DNA of 64,000 nucleotides from Anas platyrhynchos (taxonomy: Eukaryota > Chordata > Aves > Anseriformes > Anatidae): NCBI RefSeq assembly GCF_047663525.1, contig NC_092606.1, positions 9,360,501 through 9,424,500 on the forward strand. The letters are read 5' to 3'. This document shows positions 52,621 to 64,000 of this stretch, piece by piece (within the stretch, counting starts at the first letter, position 1; each line of letters begins with the position of its first letter). The notes below the pieces were generated by a model, which ran no database searches, was not told the origin of the DNA, and saw nothing but the letters and a program-made list of their open reading frames with translations. The position numbers and the translations under genes are program-made.

Positions 52621-55600
52621 CCTATTGAGGGCACAAAATAATGCAAGACTAAATGGAGTAAAACTTAACAGCTGATAGCGGCTTTTAAATAGAAACAGTG
52701 CTGTTACACAAACAAAATGTGGAAATAATGGGAGGTTTTGAAGATGCTGTGGTCTAAACAGCATGTCTGTGTGCTGTGTACACACAGTGTAACCCTGTGT
52801 GTGCATCTGAAGGCAGGAATTTGCTTTAATAACCATTGTGTGGTGCCCACCAAAACCACTTATCAATAGGTTGGTTGTGTGGCAGCAGAAGCTTGGGCTC
52901 GGACACCAGAACAACTGGCTGGCAGTGGGTTTCTCCCCAAATCGTGCTCTTCACACCAGCCTTTTCGTGGCTTGATTAGCCTTTACTTAAAATCTCTGAG
53001 ATTCCGACACAGTTTGTCCTGCCTTGTCTCTATCCTTTCATATTTCAAAAGGAATTTGATCTTCGTGTCTTACCGCAGCAGCATCATAACATCAGGTGTT
53101 TGTTCAGTGCTGTCAGCAAATCTTGGTAGTCCTTCCTGTATTTATTGACTGCTTAGGTTCTTTGGTGTTTGTCCTAGTCTGTTTGCACACGCATGTCTTC
53201 AGATTTAGACCAGCAGAGAAAAGAAGGTAGTAACTAAATGAAGGTATCTGCGGATAACAAGTGGCATTAGGTTTTGTGTGACGCTGGGATATCATATGAA
53301 GCGATGTGCTTATTATTTTCATTATGTGTTTAGAGGAAACAGTAAATTGACCTGAGATCAAATTTTGAGATAACCTTGACAGAGCAGCTGAATCTCTCGA
53401 TGAAAACCCTCTGCGACCAGAGATGAAAAACCAGCAACCAAAACTGAAACCGGGACTGCGAGCAGCAGGATGTGTGTTCCACAAAAGGAACCTCTCGGGT
53501 AATTTTTGAAACCTATGTTACTATAATTTGGACATGTGAATAAAAGCCTGTTACTTTTCTGTGAGGCTGGGCACCCCCAGCTCCCCCCGATTCATGTAGC
53601 TGTTGAAGAGCTGTTATCATCTCTTTGCGCACATAATGACTGAGGATTGTGATCCTTGCATAAATACTCTTTTAAACTCCTGAAGGTAACAATGTAATGA
53701 AGGTGGGGATTTTTGCCTTTCCCATGGGTGGTAGTAGGAGGCACAATGGCCTTGAGTTAAAGAAGGAAGAGTTTAAACTATAAGGACAAGTTCTTTAGAT
53801 AGATGTGATTCAAGTAGTCTCCACTGGCCCCGCTCTTTAAGCTCAACATTAATGGGAATTATACCACGTATCAATAGGACAAAAGACACCCTTATCCTTT
53901 TTTATCTTGGCATCTTTTTTTTTTCTCCTCCGCTATTTGGGTGAGAAAGTAAGCCCTTTCTCATTAAATATCTGGGGCCTCTGCTGGGATGAGGGAGTGT
54001 AAAGAAACAGATTTATAAAATAAGGGTAAAGGATCAGGAACTTGGAAGGAAAATGATCACTAGGGAAAGGCCAAAAAATCAGCAGAAAGACATCAAGGGG
54101 CTGAGTAATTGAAAGATTGAGTTACAACGCTGAGATCAGTAGAGGAATATCAGGGACTGGATGGGAACACAACTGGAGGGAGATGTTGATGGGAGCTGCA
54201 GGTGGGGTCTGCTCTGTGCCCTGGTGGGAGCCCTGCCCGCACTGCTGGGGAACGCTCAGCCCCTGCCTAAGTGTTGTTAAACCTGGTAACTCTTCAGCTG
54301 AGAGAGAGAGGCAGGATTCCTCGCTCAATGAAATGCCCCCCTTTCTCCCCATCTGTTAGTTTTTTTATTTTTTTTTAATGTTTCTGGCAATTTGAGTGGA
54401 AGACCCTTCCGTATTACACTGGGGGTCTGACCTGCAGCCTTGTAATTATCTGCAGCTAAATTAGAAGTTTAATCTTTGTTCTGAGCAACAATAAGTTGAG
54501 TCAGATAGGTTTTAAAAATAGCCTAAGCTCAAGTTTAGTGAAGTCTCAAATGCAATTAATAAAAGGGTAACGGAGTTAGGAGGTTGTGGGCTGAAACGTG
54601 GCAATGTTTAACTCTGAGCTTTCCTCTACTCAAACTGCAGCCTTCTGCGAGGGAAACTACTTGCGCTGTTTCTCTATGTTCATGTATATCATCCGTACGA
54701 TTTATCAGCTCAGTATCTGTATTCTCGCTGGGGTTTGGCTTGGTGTGTGCCACAAATTACCAGCTGCATGCATTTCTTGTGTAGTTGGTTTGTTGTCGTT
54801 TTGACGTGGTGCCAAGCCATGGTGAAGACCACTTCAGAACATCACAGTCCTCTAAATTCCTTTGTTGTAAAATGGATATTATGAAAATCTACTTTGTAAG
54901 TAATGAGAAATGGCTAATGCAGGTAGGGATTTGTTTTGCTGTAACAGCAGAACGTGCAGTGGCAATTTGTCAGATCCCCAGCTCAGCTCTGCTGTACTGT
55001 TTGCCTTTAAATAGTGTGTTACCTTAATATCTTGAGATTTTTCTCCTTGTATCTTGGCAACACTGCTGCTGAAGTTCACACACTCGTGTGCTGGAGAGGG
55101 AAGGCTTTAACCAAAAGGGTAAATCTTTAGTCTGGTAAACGCAATAAGGAGGAGTTTTGGTTCTGCCTTACTGTCTGCAGGAGCGGCGGCGTGAAAGTCT
55201 GCAGGAGAAGTGGGTTATTCCCCGGCACCGCGCGTTTTTCTCTCTTTGTGGCTTTTTGCCTGTCAGGTGTAATTTGATCACGTTGCTTGACATTCACTCC
55301 TTGTGGATTTACTTGGGTTTTGTTCGGTGTGCTGCTTGGTCCTCCTGGTTTTAAGATCTCCCGAGATGAAGATGTGGTAGGGGTGCAGAGGTGTGTTAAT
55401 ATGTGCTGTGTCCAAGTGCCCGGCTGTCTGGACTTCAGGCTCTGTAATGCCGCTTGGTGCACTGATGTGATTGATATCCCAAGTCCAAGTGGGAATAGTT
55501 ACTCCACAGCTATGCAGGAGATCAGCTTGGTGTTCTCTGCAGAAATGATCGCCCATTAATCTGTTGTGCACGTTTGCCAGCTTTTCAGAGTGGAAGTTGC

Positions 55601-57015
55601 TTCTCCTCTAAAACCAGTGCTTTTATAAATTGCATCTTTTTGTGCTTTTGTTCGGTAGCAAAGGGGGAATTATAGGTTTGGAAATAAAAACACCAGCAAT
55701 CTGTTTTCTCCATCCACAAGCCCAGGCTTGCCCTTTGCTGGATGAGCTCATGACAATGAGCAGACTTCTCCAGCCTTCGAGGTGTGTGCTGTGCTGGGCA
55801 TCCTCTGGATGGAGCCATCTGGGGCAGGTGTGGGGGTGCTGCAAGAGGATGGTGCACACTGCAGTCAGAGAGGGAAATAGAGGTAGGCGCTAGAAAATTT
55901 GGGCTTAGATTAGCTGTAGGGTGGCTGAAGTTCTGGAGGGGTTTTCCTTGTGTGGCACTGTAGGTGTAGATGAGGTGTATCTCTCTTTCAGGTGTGTTTT
56001 GCACTCCCATGCAATTGTATGATGGACAGACCAAGAACTGAATTCATGAAGGTCTTTGAGAAGCTGTGCTCTGTAACGAGCTATGAGAGGGATGATTTTT
56101 TAAGAGGATGGCTGGTAACAGGTAACCAAGTTTGCAGATTGCTCTGAAGTGCCCTACTGCTGCTGTTAACTCACCCTCCTGGCACGCCAAAGGCATTTTT
56201 CATTACTTTGCCTGTGAAACGGAACCAAGAAGACAACTGGTTAGTGCCAACCTTTCCTGGACCACACACAGGTTGCTGTTGGCATGGGCAGACCTCTCAA
56301 TGTGAGGATCGGCTTTTGTGATGCCTCTTCTCACGGGTATGGTGGGAGTGGAGGAGAGGCAGCAGGATAAACCAGCCCTTTGATATAAAATGTGTTGGGA
56401 GCATCCTTCCAGGGTCCTCCAGATGCTGACATCTGGTCCCCAGCTTCCCCAGGACATGGGCAGGAGCTGGGAGGTGCTGCTGTGGCAAGAGCTGGATAAC
56501 ATGCTCTCTCCAGCTTGCTCCAGAGCTGGCCAGATGTGCTGAATGGCCAGGCACAGCACAAAACCCATTGGAGAGGGGCTGGGGCAGAGAAAGTAGATTT
56601 GACCTCAGAGGAGGCCCTGTGGTAAGAAGGCAGAGGAAGAAGTGCTGCTGGTGGGGACAATTTATGTTGCAACTCTGCTAGCATTGTGGGTTTTAATGCA
56701 TGTCAAGGGCACTTTGACCTTTGAATGGAATCTTCTGGTGTGAAATTGTGTCTTTTCTCCTTTCTTTTCTTCCCTTAAAAAAAAATTCAAAATAAATACT
56801 GAAAATCAGAACCGTCTGTTTTGAGGGGACAAAATTGCCTCTCTTTATTTTATGTGATTTGGATATTACTGAACGATTAAAAGTCCTAGTAATTTCTACT
56901 GGCTGGCTATTGTGCTTATAGGCAGTGACTCTTCCAGCATTAGTCACTTTAACTATGGAAAAAAATAATAAAAATGCAATTAATGTGGCTCAACAGCTGA
57001 GTCGGCTGGACTTTC

Positions 57016-57030
57016 AAAAAAAAAAAAAAA
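57016..57030 (+). repeat. A15 homopolymer
   Basis: Short A-run in AUTS2 intron 1 after GGACTTTC. Confidence 0.85.
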
Positions 57031-57365
57031 GTAAATTTTAATGAGTTCTGGGATCAGAAAGATACATCTGGTGGATGGATTTGCCAAGTTTTCAACCTCA
57101 GAATGTGTGTTGAAAAACTCAGTGAATTATGTAACTACAAAAGTGGATCTTTGCATGTTTATAAGACCTCAGTGCAATCTCCTTATATTTGCCTAATGAC
57201 AAACAGACATTCTCGCGGAGAGGCAGCGCAGAAGGACACACATATGCTGGAAGGGCTCTGTAAGCTGATAGCGTTTGTATCAGAATGCGGCTACCAGCAA
57301 GGGAATTTCAGTGCATCCATTAAATGAAGAAATAAATAAAAATTAAATCTTGGTCTTGGATGAAA

Positions 57366-57412
57366 GAAAATAAAAGGAAGGGAAGGGGGAGGGGAGAAGG
57401 CGGGAGGCAAGG
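57366..57412 (+). repeat. Purine (GGGA/GGAA) tract
   Basis: Nearly pure A/G for about 45 bases with several GGG runs. It is a possible G-quadruplex or triplex-forming tract in intron 1. Confidence 0.7.
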
Positions 57413-57479
57413 AAGCACCGAAACTTTAAATGTACGTGATGTGTGGGCTACGATATTGTGCCTCCACTGCTGAACCAGA

Positions 57480-57730
57480 AAATTTATAACAACTGTTTGT
57501 CATGTGTATGTATTTATAGCCATTCACATAATGAAGAAGTTTCATGAGGTTGTAATAACATATCAAGATGGATGTAATTAAAACAGAAGCAAATTGACAC
57601 CTCTAGATTAAAGGCAAACTCTAAACTAATACACCTGTACGCTGTCACTTATGTATTAGTTGTCTGGGGCAGTCTGCCAGATATGCAAATAAAAAGACAT
57701 TGGCACATTTCCTTGGATGTGTGGTTATGA
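57480..57730. promoter_or_regulatory. Candidate conserved element in AUTS2 intron 1
   Basis: This is an AT-rich, non-repetitive stretch dense in developmental-type sites, including ATGCAAAT (octamer, 57683-57690) and several TAAT/ATTA cores. It lacks the decayed-repeat texture of its surroundings. The call rests on composition and motif density only. Confidence 0.3.
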
Positions 57731-60700
57731 AAAACCCAACTATTTAATCTCTTACCTAGCCCTTTTCAGGTTTGTAGCAACAGCAGAAATCCTTTATTTG
57801 GTGTCACTGATGCCTTGTGATTGGAGAGGGTAAAAAGATTTGGAGAAGTGGGGATAGGAGCAAGAAATACAGCGCAGGTGATGGACGTGGAGAAGTGTTC
57901 TTTAAATGGGAAACTTGCCTGAGAAAAGAGGTGTCAGCTGGGCTGTTTCAGATCTGTCCTAACTCTCTCTCAACTCGAGAGGAGTAAAGAGTCCTTCATG
58001 TTGACTTAGTGTTTGAGCTCAGGTAAATGCTTTTGAAAATTGCGCTGTAGCAACAGATGTTGGTCCTCGTGCTGCAGGTGACTGAGGTTGCCAGTAAGAA
58101 ATGCCTCTAAAATGTATGTATTTCAGATATATTGGAACAATTCAAATCTGATGTAAATCATAAGTGAGTCTATGAAATGGCTGTAAAGTATCTTAGCAAT
58201 TTGATATAATAGTATTTTTTCAACTTGTTTCAATTTGCAGAAACCTAGTATTTGCCAGTGGAGCCGTGGACACCTGTGTGCTGAATTTAAGCCGGCAGTT
58301 GACACATTTACTCTCTGAATCAACTTTCTTGGAGTTTTTAGAGCTAGTTGGCAAAATGCTGATTATAAAATAGTGTGTTGGTATGGAGCAGGAGGGGAAT
58401 GACCTGCCTTGTTGGTTGCAGGCAGGTGAAGGGAAGTACCGGGCTTTCCTCTGAGTATCTTGCATCCAGATAACCTGCATTCCTTGAAAAGCCCCAGGCA
58501 TGGAAATGGGTCCTCACACGTCTTGTGTGTAACCCATGTGGCTGCCAAACTGGGTTTTCTGTTACACAGATGGTGCCAGCACCTGAGATGGCTGTTTGAA
58601 AGACCTCACCTTCTGTGGGTTTGCTGGCATCTCCTCCGTGAGCGGCTGTCCCAGAGCCCTGCTTCCCTCCGCTGCTTCCAGCGACCTCCTCTGAAGTTTG
58701 CAGACCCTTGGGCTGCAAACATAAATCAAACAGCTTTGTTAGGAGATGTATGTGACTGATTCTTGAGAGCTTAATGATGCCCAGAACTCAGCTGGGCTTT
58801 GAAATGCGGCTTGAAGCTCTTTGCCCTATTGGTGCTAAAGTGGAGACGTGGCCATGGGCTTTGTGGGGCATCGTGGTCCCAGTGGGCTGCTGCCCTGCCA
58901 GGGCTGGGGTCTGTGCTGCTGCAGGGGTGACTGCACGATGTGGGCATTCTCAGGGAGCTGCCTGCATAAAAGCTCCAGTGCTTTGTTACACTTCTTCTGA
59001 ATTATAAAGGCTCCTTTTTAATACATCTGGACACTAAAGATCAATCGTGCTAGGTACGAGGCTTCAAAGTGGTTTGAAATGGTAGGATTTTTGTCTTCAA
59101 TGCTTCAACAACTTTTCTTCCACCTTTAATCTTTCATGAGCAGAAGCTTCAAAAGATAATTAGTAAAACATGCTTTTATCTGCATTTATCTCAAAACATG
59201 ATTAATTTTTTAACTGCAATTACAGCAATCATTTCAAGTTTCCTCTATATTAATGAGTAAAGGATTTTTTTAATTTTTTATTATGAAAGAGAGAGCCTAA
59301 ATAGGACTGTATTGGCTGGGTTGAAAGGTACGTTTATGAGTGTGCTTTTTGTTTTCATTGCTAGGGATTGAATTTCCGGTTCCAGGAAGTAATATTTCAC
59401 ATGGATTAAAGTCTTTGAAATGCTCTTGCCCAGCTTCCCTGGATCATTTTGAGGAGCTGACAATAATAGGAGCTGGATCAGGCTCTTGCTGGACCTGGCT
59501 GCCCAGCCACGCATTCCCCATGTCGCTGTACCTTTTTGCACTGTGCCGTGCACGCGTGACCGGTGGGATATCCTCTGCCTGCCGCTCTTGGCATTGAAAC
59601 GTAAGAAATACGATGCGGGTGGTTTGTTGCTAATGAGTTGGCAATGAAGTTGTAAATTTTCACCTTTACAATTTCTGTCTGTTATAGGCAGCTTAAGGTG
59701 TTTTTTATTACTATTTCACTTCTGTGAGAAAGATATTCATGCCTGTGCCTTTCTTTATTGCTGGTGGCTGTGTAGGACAGTGTCCTGCCTGTAGGGTTCT
59801 GTGGGATGTAGGACCACCTCCTGGCTGTTGGTCCTATGCGTGGTTTACCCTGATGCCCCTAGAAAACAGTGCTGCTGGCACAAGTATCCCGGAGCAGGTA
59901 TCCAGGGCTTCAATCAATTAAAAACTTTTTCCACTAAGCTGCTGCTTTTGTGTAGCTGTGTCCCATGAAAGGTGCTCATCAGCCCTGCATGCAGAGGAGG
60001 GAGCTGTGTGGCTGGAGTGGGCTGTTGGTGGCTCCGTGCCTCCGAAGGACTCAGCCCCGGGGCTGCTTGGAGTGGTGCTGGGCTCTGGGTACCACGCAGG
60101 GGCTGGTGCTTGCTCAGCAGATGGAGCAGGCACTTGGAGCTGCTGCTATAGGAAGCGTAATGACCTTTTTTTTTTAGTTTTTGATTTATCCCCCCCTTCA
60201 GTTAGGCCCTAGTCTGGGGTGTCAGAGGTGTCTCGGAGTGAGCCTGCACAGCCTTGGTTCACATCTGAGTTTAGCTTCTAAACTGGGATTCGAGTTACCC
60301 TGCTCTGCAGTCTCTGGGGAGGTGGATGGGACGATGACCCCAGCAGTGAATTGGGCAGCTGCATAGGAAAGCATGCAAGTGTATAATCAGATTTCTGATA
60401 AACCCAGGTCTCAAAGTCTCTTGAATGGGTAGCTTTGCTGTGAATAGGCTCGTGAGGTCTGCTGTGGCTGCTCTCTTTGTTTGGTACTCTGACAAAAATT
60501 GCTCTGGTATCCTTGTTGGCATATTTTTACATCTGTTATCCATATTTTGGATTTGTTCTGGCTGCGGTCTTATTTTGTTTTGCAAAATCTACCTGGGTTT
60601 GGGACGGAGATATATGTTTACTAAGGCAGATTTGGAAATTGCATTGTTGAAATACAGCCCATATGGGCTATTGTAAAATGGTTACTGCAGCATATAATTG

Positions 60701-62099
60701 CCTTCACAATGATGTGCTTTGTCATTTCACTTCCATCTTCAAAGAGGCTCTCCTGTAGTCTGCTGACAGCAATGGTGGTATTAGAAAACATATGGATTTG
60801 TAAAGGCATTAAACTGTCTTTAGTTCAAGGATTAGATTACAGCGTTAGAGTATGGGTCACCACGTTTTCATGCGGATAGGCTGCACTCGGCTCTGTCAGG
60901 GTGTGCTGTAGGTTAGGGAAGGGTTTGTTTGTTTATTGGAAATACCTGGCACGATGTCCCCCTGAGCACAGGGGGAAGGAGGTATCTCTTCTGCTGTTGC
61001 ATGCTGTCCATCCCTCTGTCTGTCTGTCCCATGTGGATGGCTGAGCTTGGTCTGGGCTGGCCAGCCTTGGAAGACGTCTCAGAGGGAGGGCAATGCCAAC
61101 TGCAATGTGGAAAAACGCACAGAATAGAAGGACCACGGTGCTGACTTCTGAAACCTTGGGGTTTTGTCAGTCCTCTGTGCTGGGCTGCTACTCAGCATGT
61201 TTTGAGCATTTGTTTGTATTATGTTTGCATATAAAGGATGCATTTAAGCTGTACAGCTCCCCAGGTTTTGGAGCACAGGGCAAACCTTCGGATTTTGCTG
61301 CATCTCCACCCACACGGTCCCAAGGGTGGATTTGCCAGTGCAGGTTTGAGGTCTGCAGTGCCCTTTTCCGGGCTGGAGATGTGCTCCTGCTCCTCCTTTA
61401 CACCCTCACAAGGGGAGAGCTGGAAGTGGTAATAGGCAATGAAGACCCTTCTGTTTCAGTTTTGTCTCTTCTCTCTAAAACTTGCTGCCTGCTCAGGTTT
61501 GTGCTCTGCCCAGCTGGAACATGGGAGCTGCACTTGTGCTGCTGTCACCGGCTGCTGCCCCGTGGGGTTTGGCTCATGCAGGTCCATCCCAAGCTATGCC
61601 TCCAACTGCTCTTGTCCTTCAGACACTGTCTTTAATCAAGAGTGCTGTTCCCTAGGAGGTACAGGCTTGTCCCTGGGTAACCACAGCCCACTTCCACGAC
61701 CTTGCTTGGAGCCCTGTGTATGCTCGTGGGGAGGTGCCATGTCTGGTGTCTTGATTTCATTTGGGTGTCTTGACAGAACGCAGCAGGTCTGTGGGGACAG
61801 TGCTGATGTGTGAGCTGCTATTTAGCGTGAAGTCAATCGTGTGCTTAAGTGTTGCTTTGGGCTGGAGTGTTAATTTTGCTGTAGCTGAGTTTTTCTGTCT
61901 GCAGAATGGGTTTAATAATGCTCTCTCTCTTTGGAGATTTCTCCGCTACTTAATTAGCAATTGCAGGTTGCTCAAGTAGTAAGTGAGGAACATAAAATAT
62001 CTGCATAATTTAACTGTAAGGCCTTGAAATGCCAGTGTTTATATATATATGCAGCAGTGGCCTGGCTACAATGCATATTTAAGGAACTGAGGGTACCTG

Positions 62100-62560
62100 T
62101 GTAATCATCAGCCACCTTTTAAACTAAATGTAATTCTGCCTTAAAATTGCCGATTACAATCATTTCATTAAGCAAATCCGATGTGAAGGGTAACCCAGTG
62201 AAATTCTGATGATTGCTTAATTTTTCTTTATACTGTTATGATTATTAACGATGTAAAAGTTAGTGTTGCTTGGTTATGGCTTGTTTCGGATTTAAATCAC
62301 TTCTAATGCTATCTGTCCCAGCTGCAGTGTATATCAAGGCTATCTTATGATAATGTATTTTCCTAAATCCATTGCAGAATAAGGAAGAAAGTCTTGTTCT
62401 AGCTATGAGAAATGTTAAAGGATGTATTACTAACTCTGGCAGCTGTGATGGTGATAAACAAATTAGGCCTGTCATTAATGCCAGGGTCTGCTGGTGTAGT
62501 ATGTCATGAAACTGGGATATCTCTCTTACTAACTGGCCTATAAAAATATAAATAAATGCA
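62100..62560. promoter_or_regulatory. Candidate conserved element in AUTS2 intron 1
   Basis: Unique AT-rich sequence with many TAAT/ATTA and TGATTA-type cores, immediately upstream of the MITE-like remnant at 62.77 kb. No coding potential. Conservation is presumed from appearance, not shown. Confidence 0.25.
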
Positions 62561-62769
62561 GGGTTTTTTAGTCCTTGCGTAAGAAATTTAAGAGCAAAGC
62601 TGCATTGTGATAAGGTTTGTGTAAGCTGACGCTGAGGTCTGTGCATTGCATGTGGTGTGTTTTCACAGCAAAGGGCACAGAAACGAACTGGGGAGAAAGT
62701 TAGTGTGGGGAGAGGCTCCCCCAGGAGCTGCAGCTGGTGCAGTCAGGGCTTTAGTTAAGGACAGTATGG

Positions 62770-62830
62770 GTGTGCAGATGCTTAAATCAATCCCTCCTTA
62801 AGACAGTACTTGAAGGTGTGGTTAAAAATC
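62770..62830. repeat. MITE-like remnant, same GCTTAAG family
   Basis: The blocks GTGCAGATGCTTAAATCAAT, CCCTCCTTAAGACAGTACTT and GTGTGGTTAA keep the order of the palindromic repeat also seen at 6.29-6.52 kb. It lies in AUTS2 intron 1. Only the conserved core is left. Confidence 0.4.
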
Positions 62831-63835
62831 ATAGCACAGTGGACTTAGAACAAGTGTATGCCTTAGGTGCAGTCAGGAGCAGGATGCTATCAGCTATATC
62901 CAGAAACACTCTTAATGCAAGGCCTCCCAATGGTGCCTTTTTAGAAAATGAACGTGTTTTGAGGGTCAGCCTTGGGGAATGGCTTGGGGTTTTTGGCGTG
63001 TAGCTTTGCTTGGGGACAGGGGTGCCACCGCCTTGCACTGTGCAGGCGCCTCCCGTCCTGCTGCACACTGCTGCCTCCAGCACCAGCTAAACAGGTGGCA
63101 GGATGGGAAGCACCACACTTGGAACGGAGTTCGCTCTGCACAATAGCTCACCAGAGGCCTGTTTTGTTACAGAACATTGATTAAATAAATATTCCTATGC
63201 ATACAAAAGAGGAGAAATCTGTTAGAGCTCTCTGCAGTTATTTTTCCATTAATGGCGAGGAGCTCTCTCTAATTTTCCTGCCCCTTTCAATCTGTTTGCC
63301 TGTCTTCCTCCCTTCCCATCACCACGAATGCCTTCAAGAGCCTGAGTAACGTACACATAGCCGAGGTTCCCTCTTGTGCAGATCTGCTGCCGCGTTCGCT
63401 CCAGCACAATGTGCGCTAGCAGATCCTGCTAGCCAGTACAGGGCATAATTGGCTGCTGTGTGCAAGTGGTTCTGATTAACTTGGTATTTCATGTTCAGTA
63501 TCAGGATTCCTTGTGCTAACTGACAGTCATTTCATTATTTTATATAACGGCAGTCAAAAATACAATTTTGCAATGTCGGCATCTTGCATAATGTTGACAA
63601 TTGGGGCAGAATATTTGATGTCTGAAGAATGTCTTTTTTCTGGTGTTTCTGTGACCCCTGATCTTTTCAAACCTTTGAGGCAAAACTTGCTGCTCTGTGA
63701 TCTGTGCTGTGAGCAAGGGAGCATGTTTTTGGGGAAAGAACCTCTGGTTTAGACACCCTGGCAGCCAAAGACAGATCTGCTGCAAGCAGCAGGTCGAATT
63801 CAGTATGAAGTGGTGGCAACTGGGGATGAATGTAG

Positions 63836-63839
<4 letters not shown>

Positions 63840-63869
<30 letters not shown>
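63840..63869 (+). repeat. A30 homopolymer
   Basis: Uninterrupted A-run in AUTS2 intron 1 after GTAGGGTT. No poly(A) signal or recognisable retrocopy is seen upstream. Confidence 0.9.
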
Positions 63870-63870
<1 letters not shown>

Positions 63871-64000
63871 ATAAGGGGGAAAAATAGCTTTAGTTTTTAA
63901 GTTCAGCAAATATTTGTCTCAAGAAAGAAATTTTGGTTGAACAAATGTCTGGCTGCAATAGAAGTATGAGAAAATGCTGTGGCATTACTTTGGCTCTATG

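Noticed and set aside
61093..61813. Cysteine-rich overlapping open frames in intron 1
   Set aside because: Looks superficially like a secreted Cys-rich peptide, but Cys codons come from TG-rich sequence in two frames at once. There is no signal peptide and no family spacing.

Overview
The window is vertebrate nuclear DNA, almost certainly from a bird. Three things support this: CR1 LINE 3' ends of the avian type (the CCATTCTGTGA terminus at about 7.95 kb and a second copy at about 14.5 kb), overall repeat poverty, and a very GC-rich CpG-island first exon. Most of the window is non-coding. One protein-coding exon can be supported.

That exon is the first coding exon of AUTS2 (48372-48665, + strand). 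It encodes residues 1-98, from the DGP N-terminus through two basic tracts to the conserved [12 protein letters not shown] block, and ends in phase 0 at a GT splice donor. It lies in a CpG island of about 2.7 kb (about 46.55-49.23 kb). The upstream part of the island holds YY1-, NRF1-, E2F- and E-box-like sites. Between these and the start codon is a leader of about 1.3 kb crowded with long oligo-T runs, and it contains no ATG from 47446 to the AUTS2 start.

Region by region: 1-46.5 kb is a non-coding upstream flank with no exon I can defend. It carries two avian CR1 fragments, two ancient amniote CR1/L3-like fragments, several decayed sauropsid palindromic (MITE-like) remnants, scattered homopolymers, and AT-rich stretches that read like conserved non-coding elements. 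46.55-48.67 kb is the AUTS2 promoter, leader and exon 1. 48.67-64 kb is the 5' part of AUTS2 intron 1: first a C-rich, G-quadruplex-prone island edge, then AT-rich stretches with candidate regulatory elements.

The main items for a second look are the T-run-laden, ATG-free AUTS2 leader; two adjacent perfect palindromes in intron 1 (52454-52495); a 14-bp double-octamer palindrome (545-558); an inverted T-box-like pair (33766-33787); and a 15-bp templated inverted insertion inside a CR1 endonuclease fragment (7622-7651). I found no operon, CRISPR, phage, toxin or other new enzymatic system.
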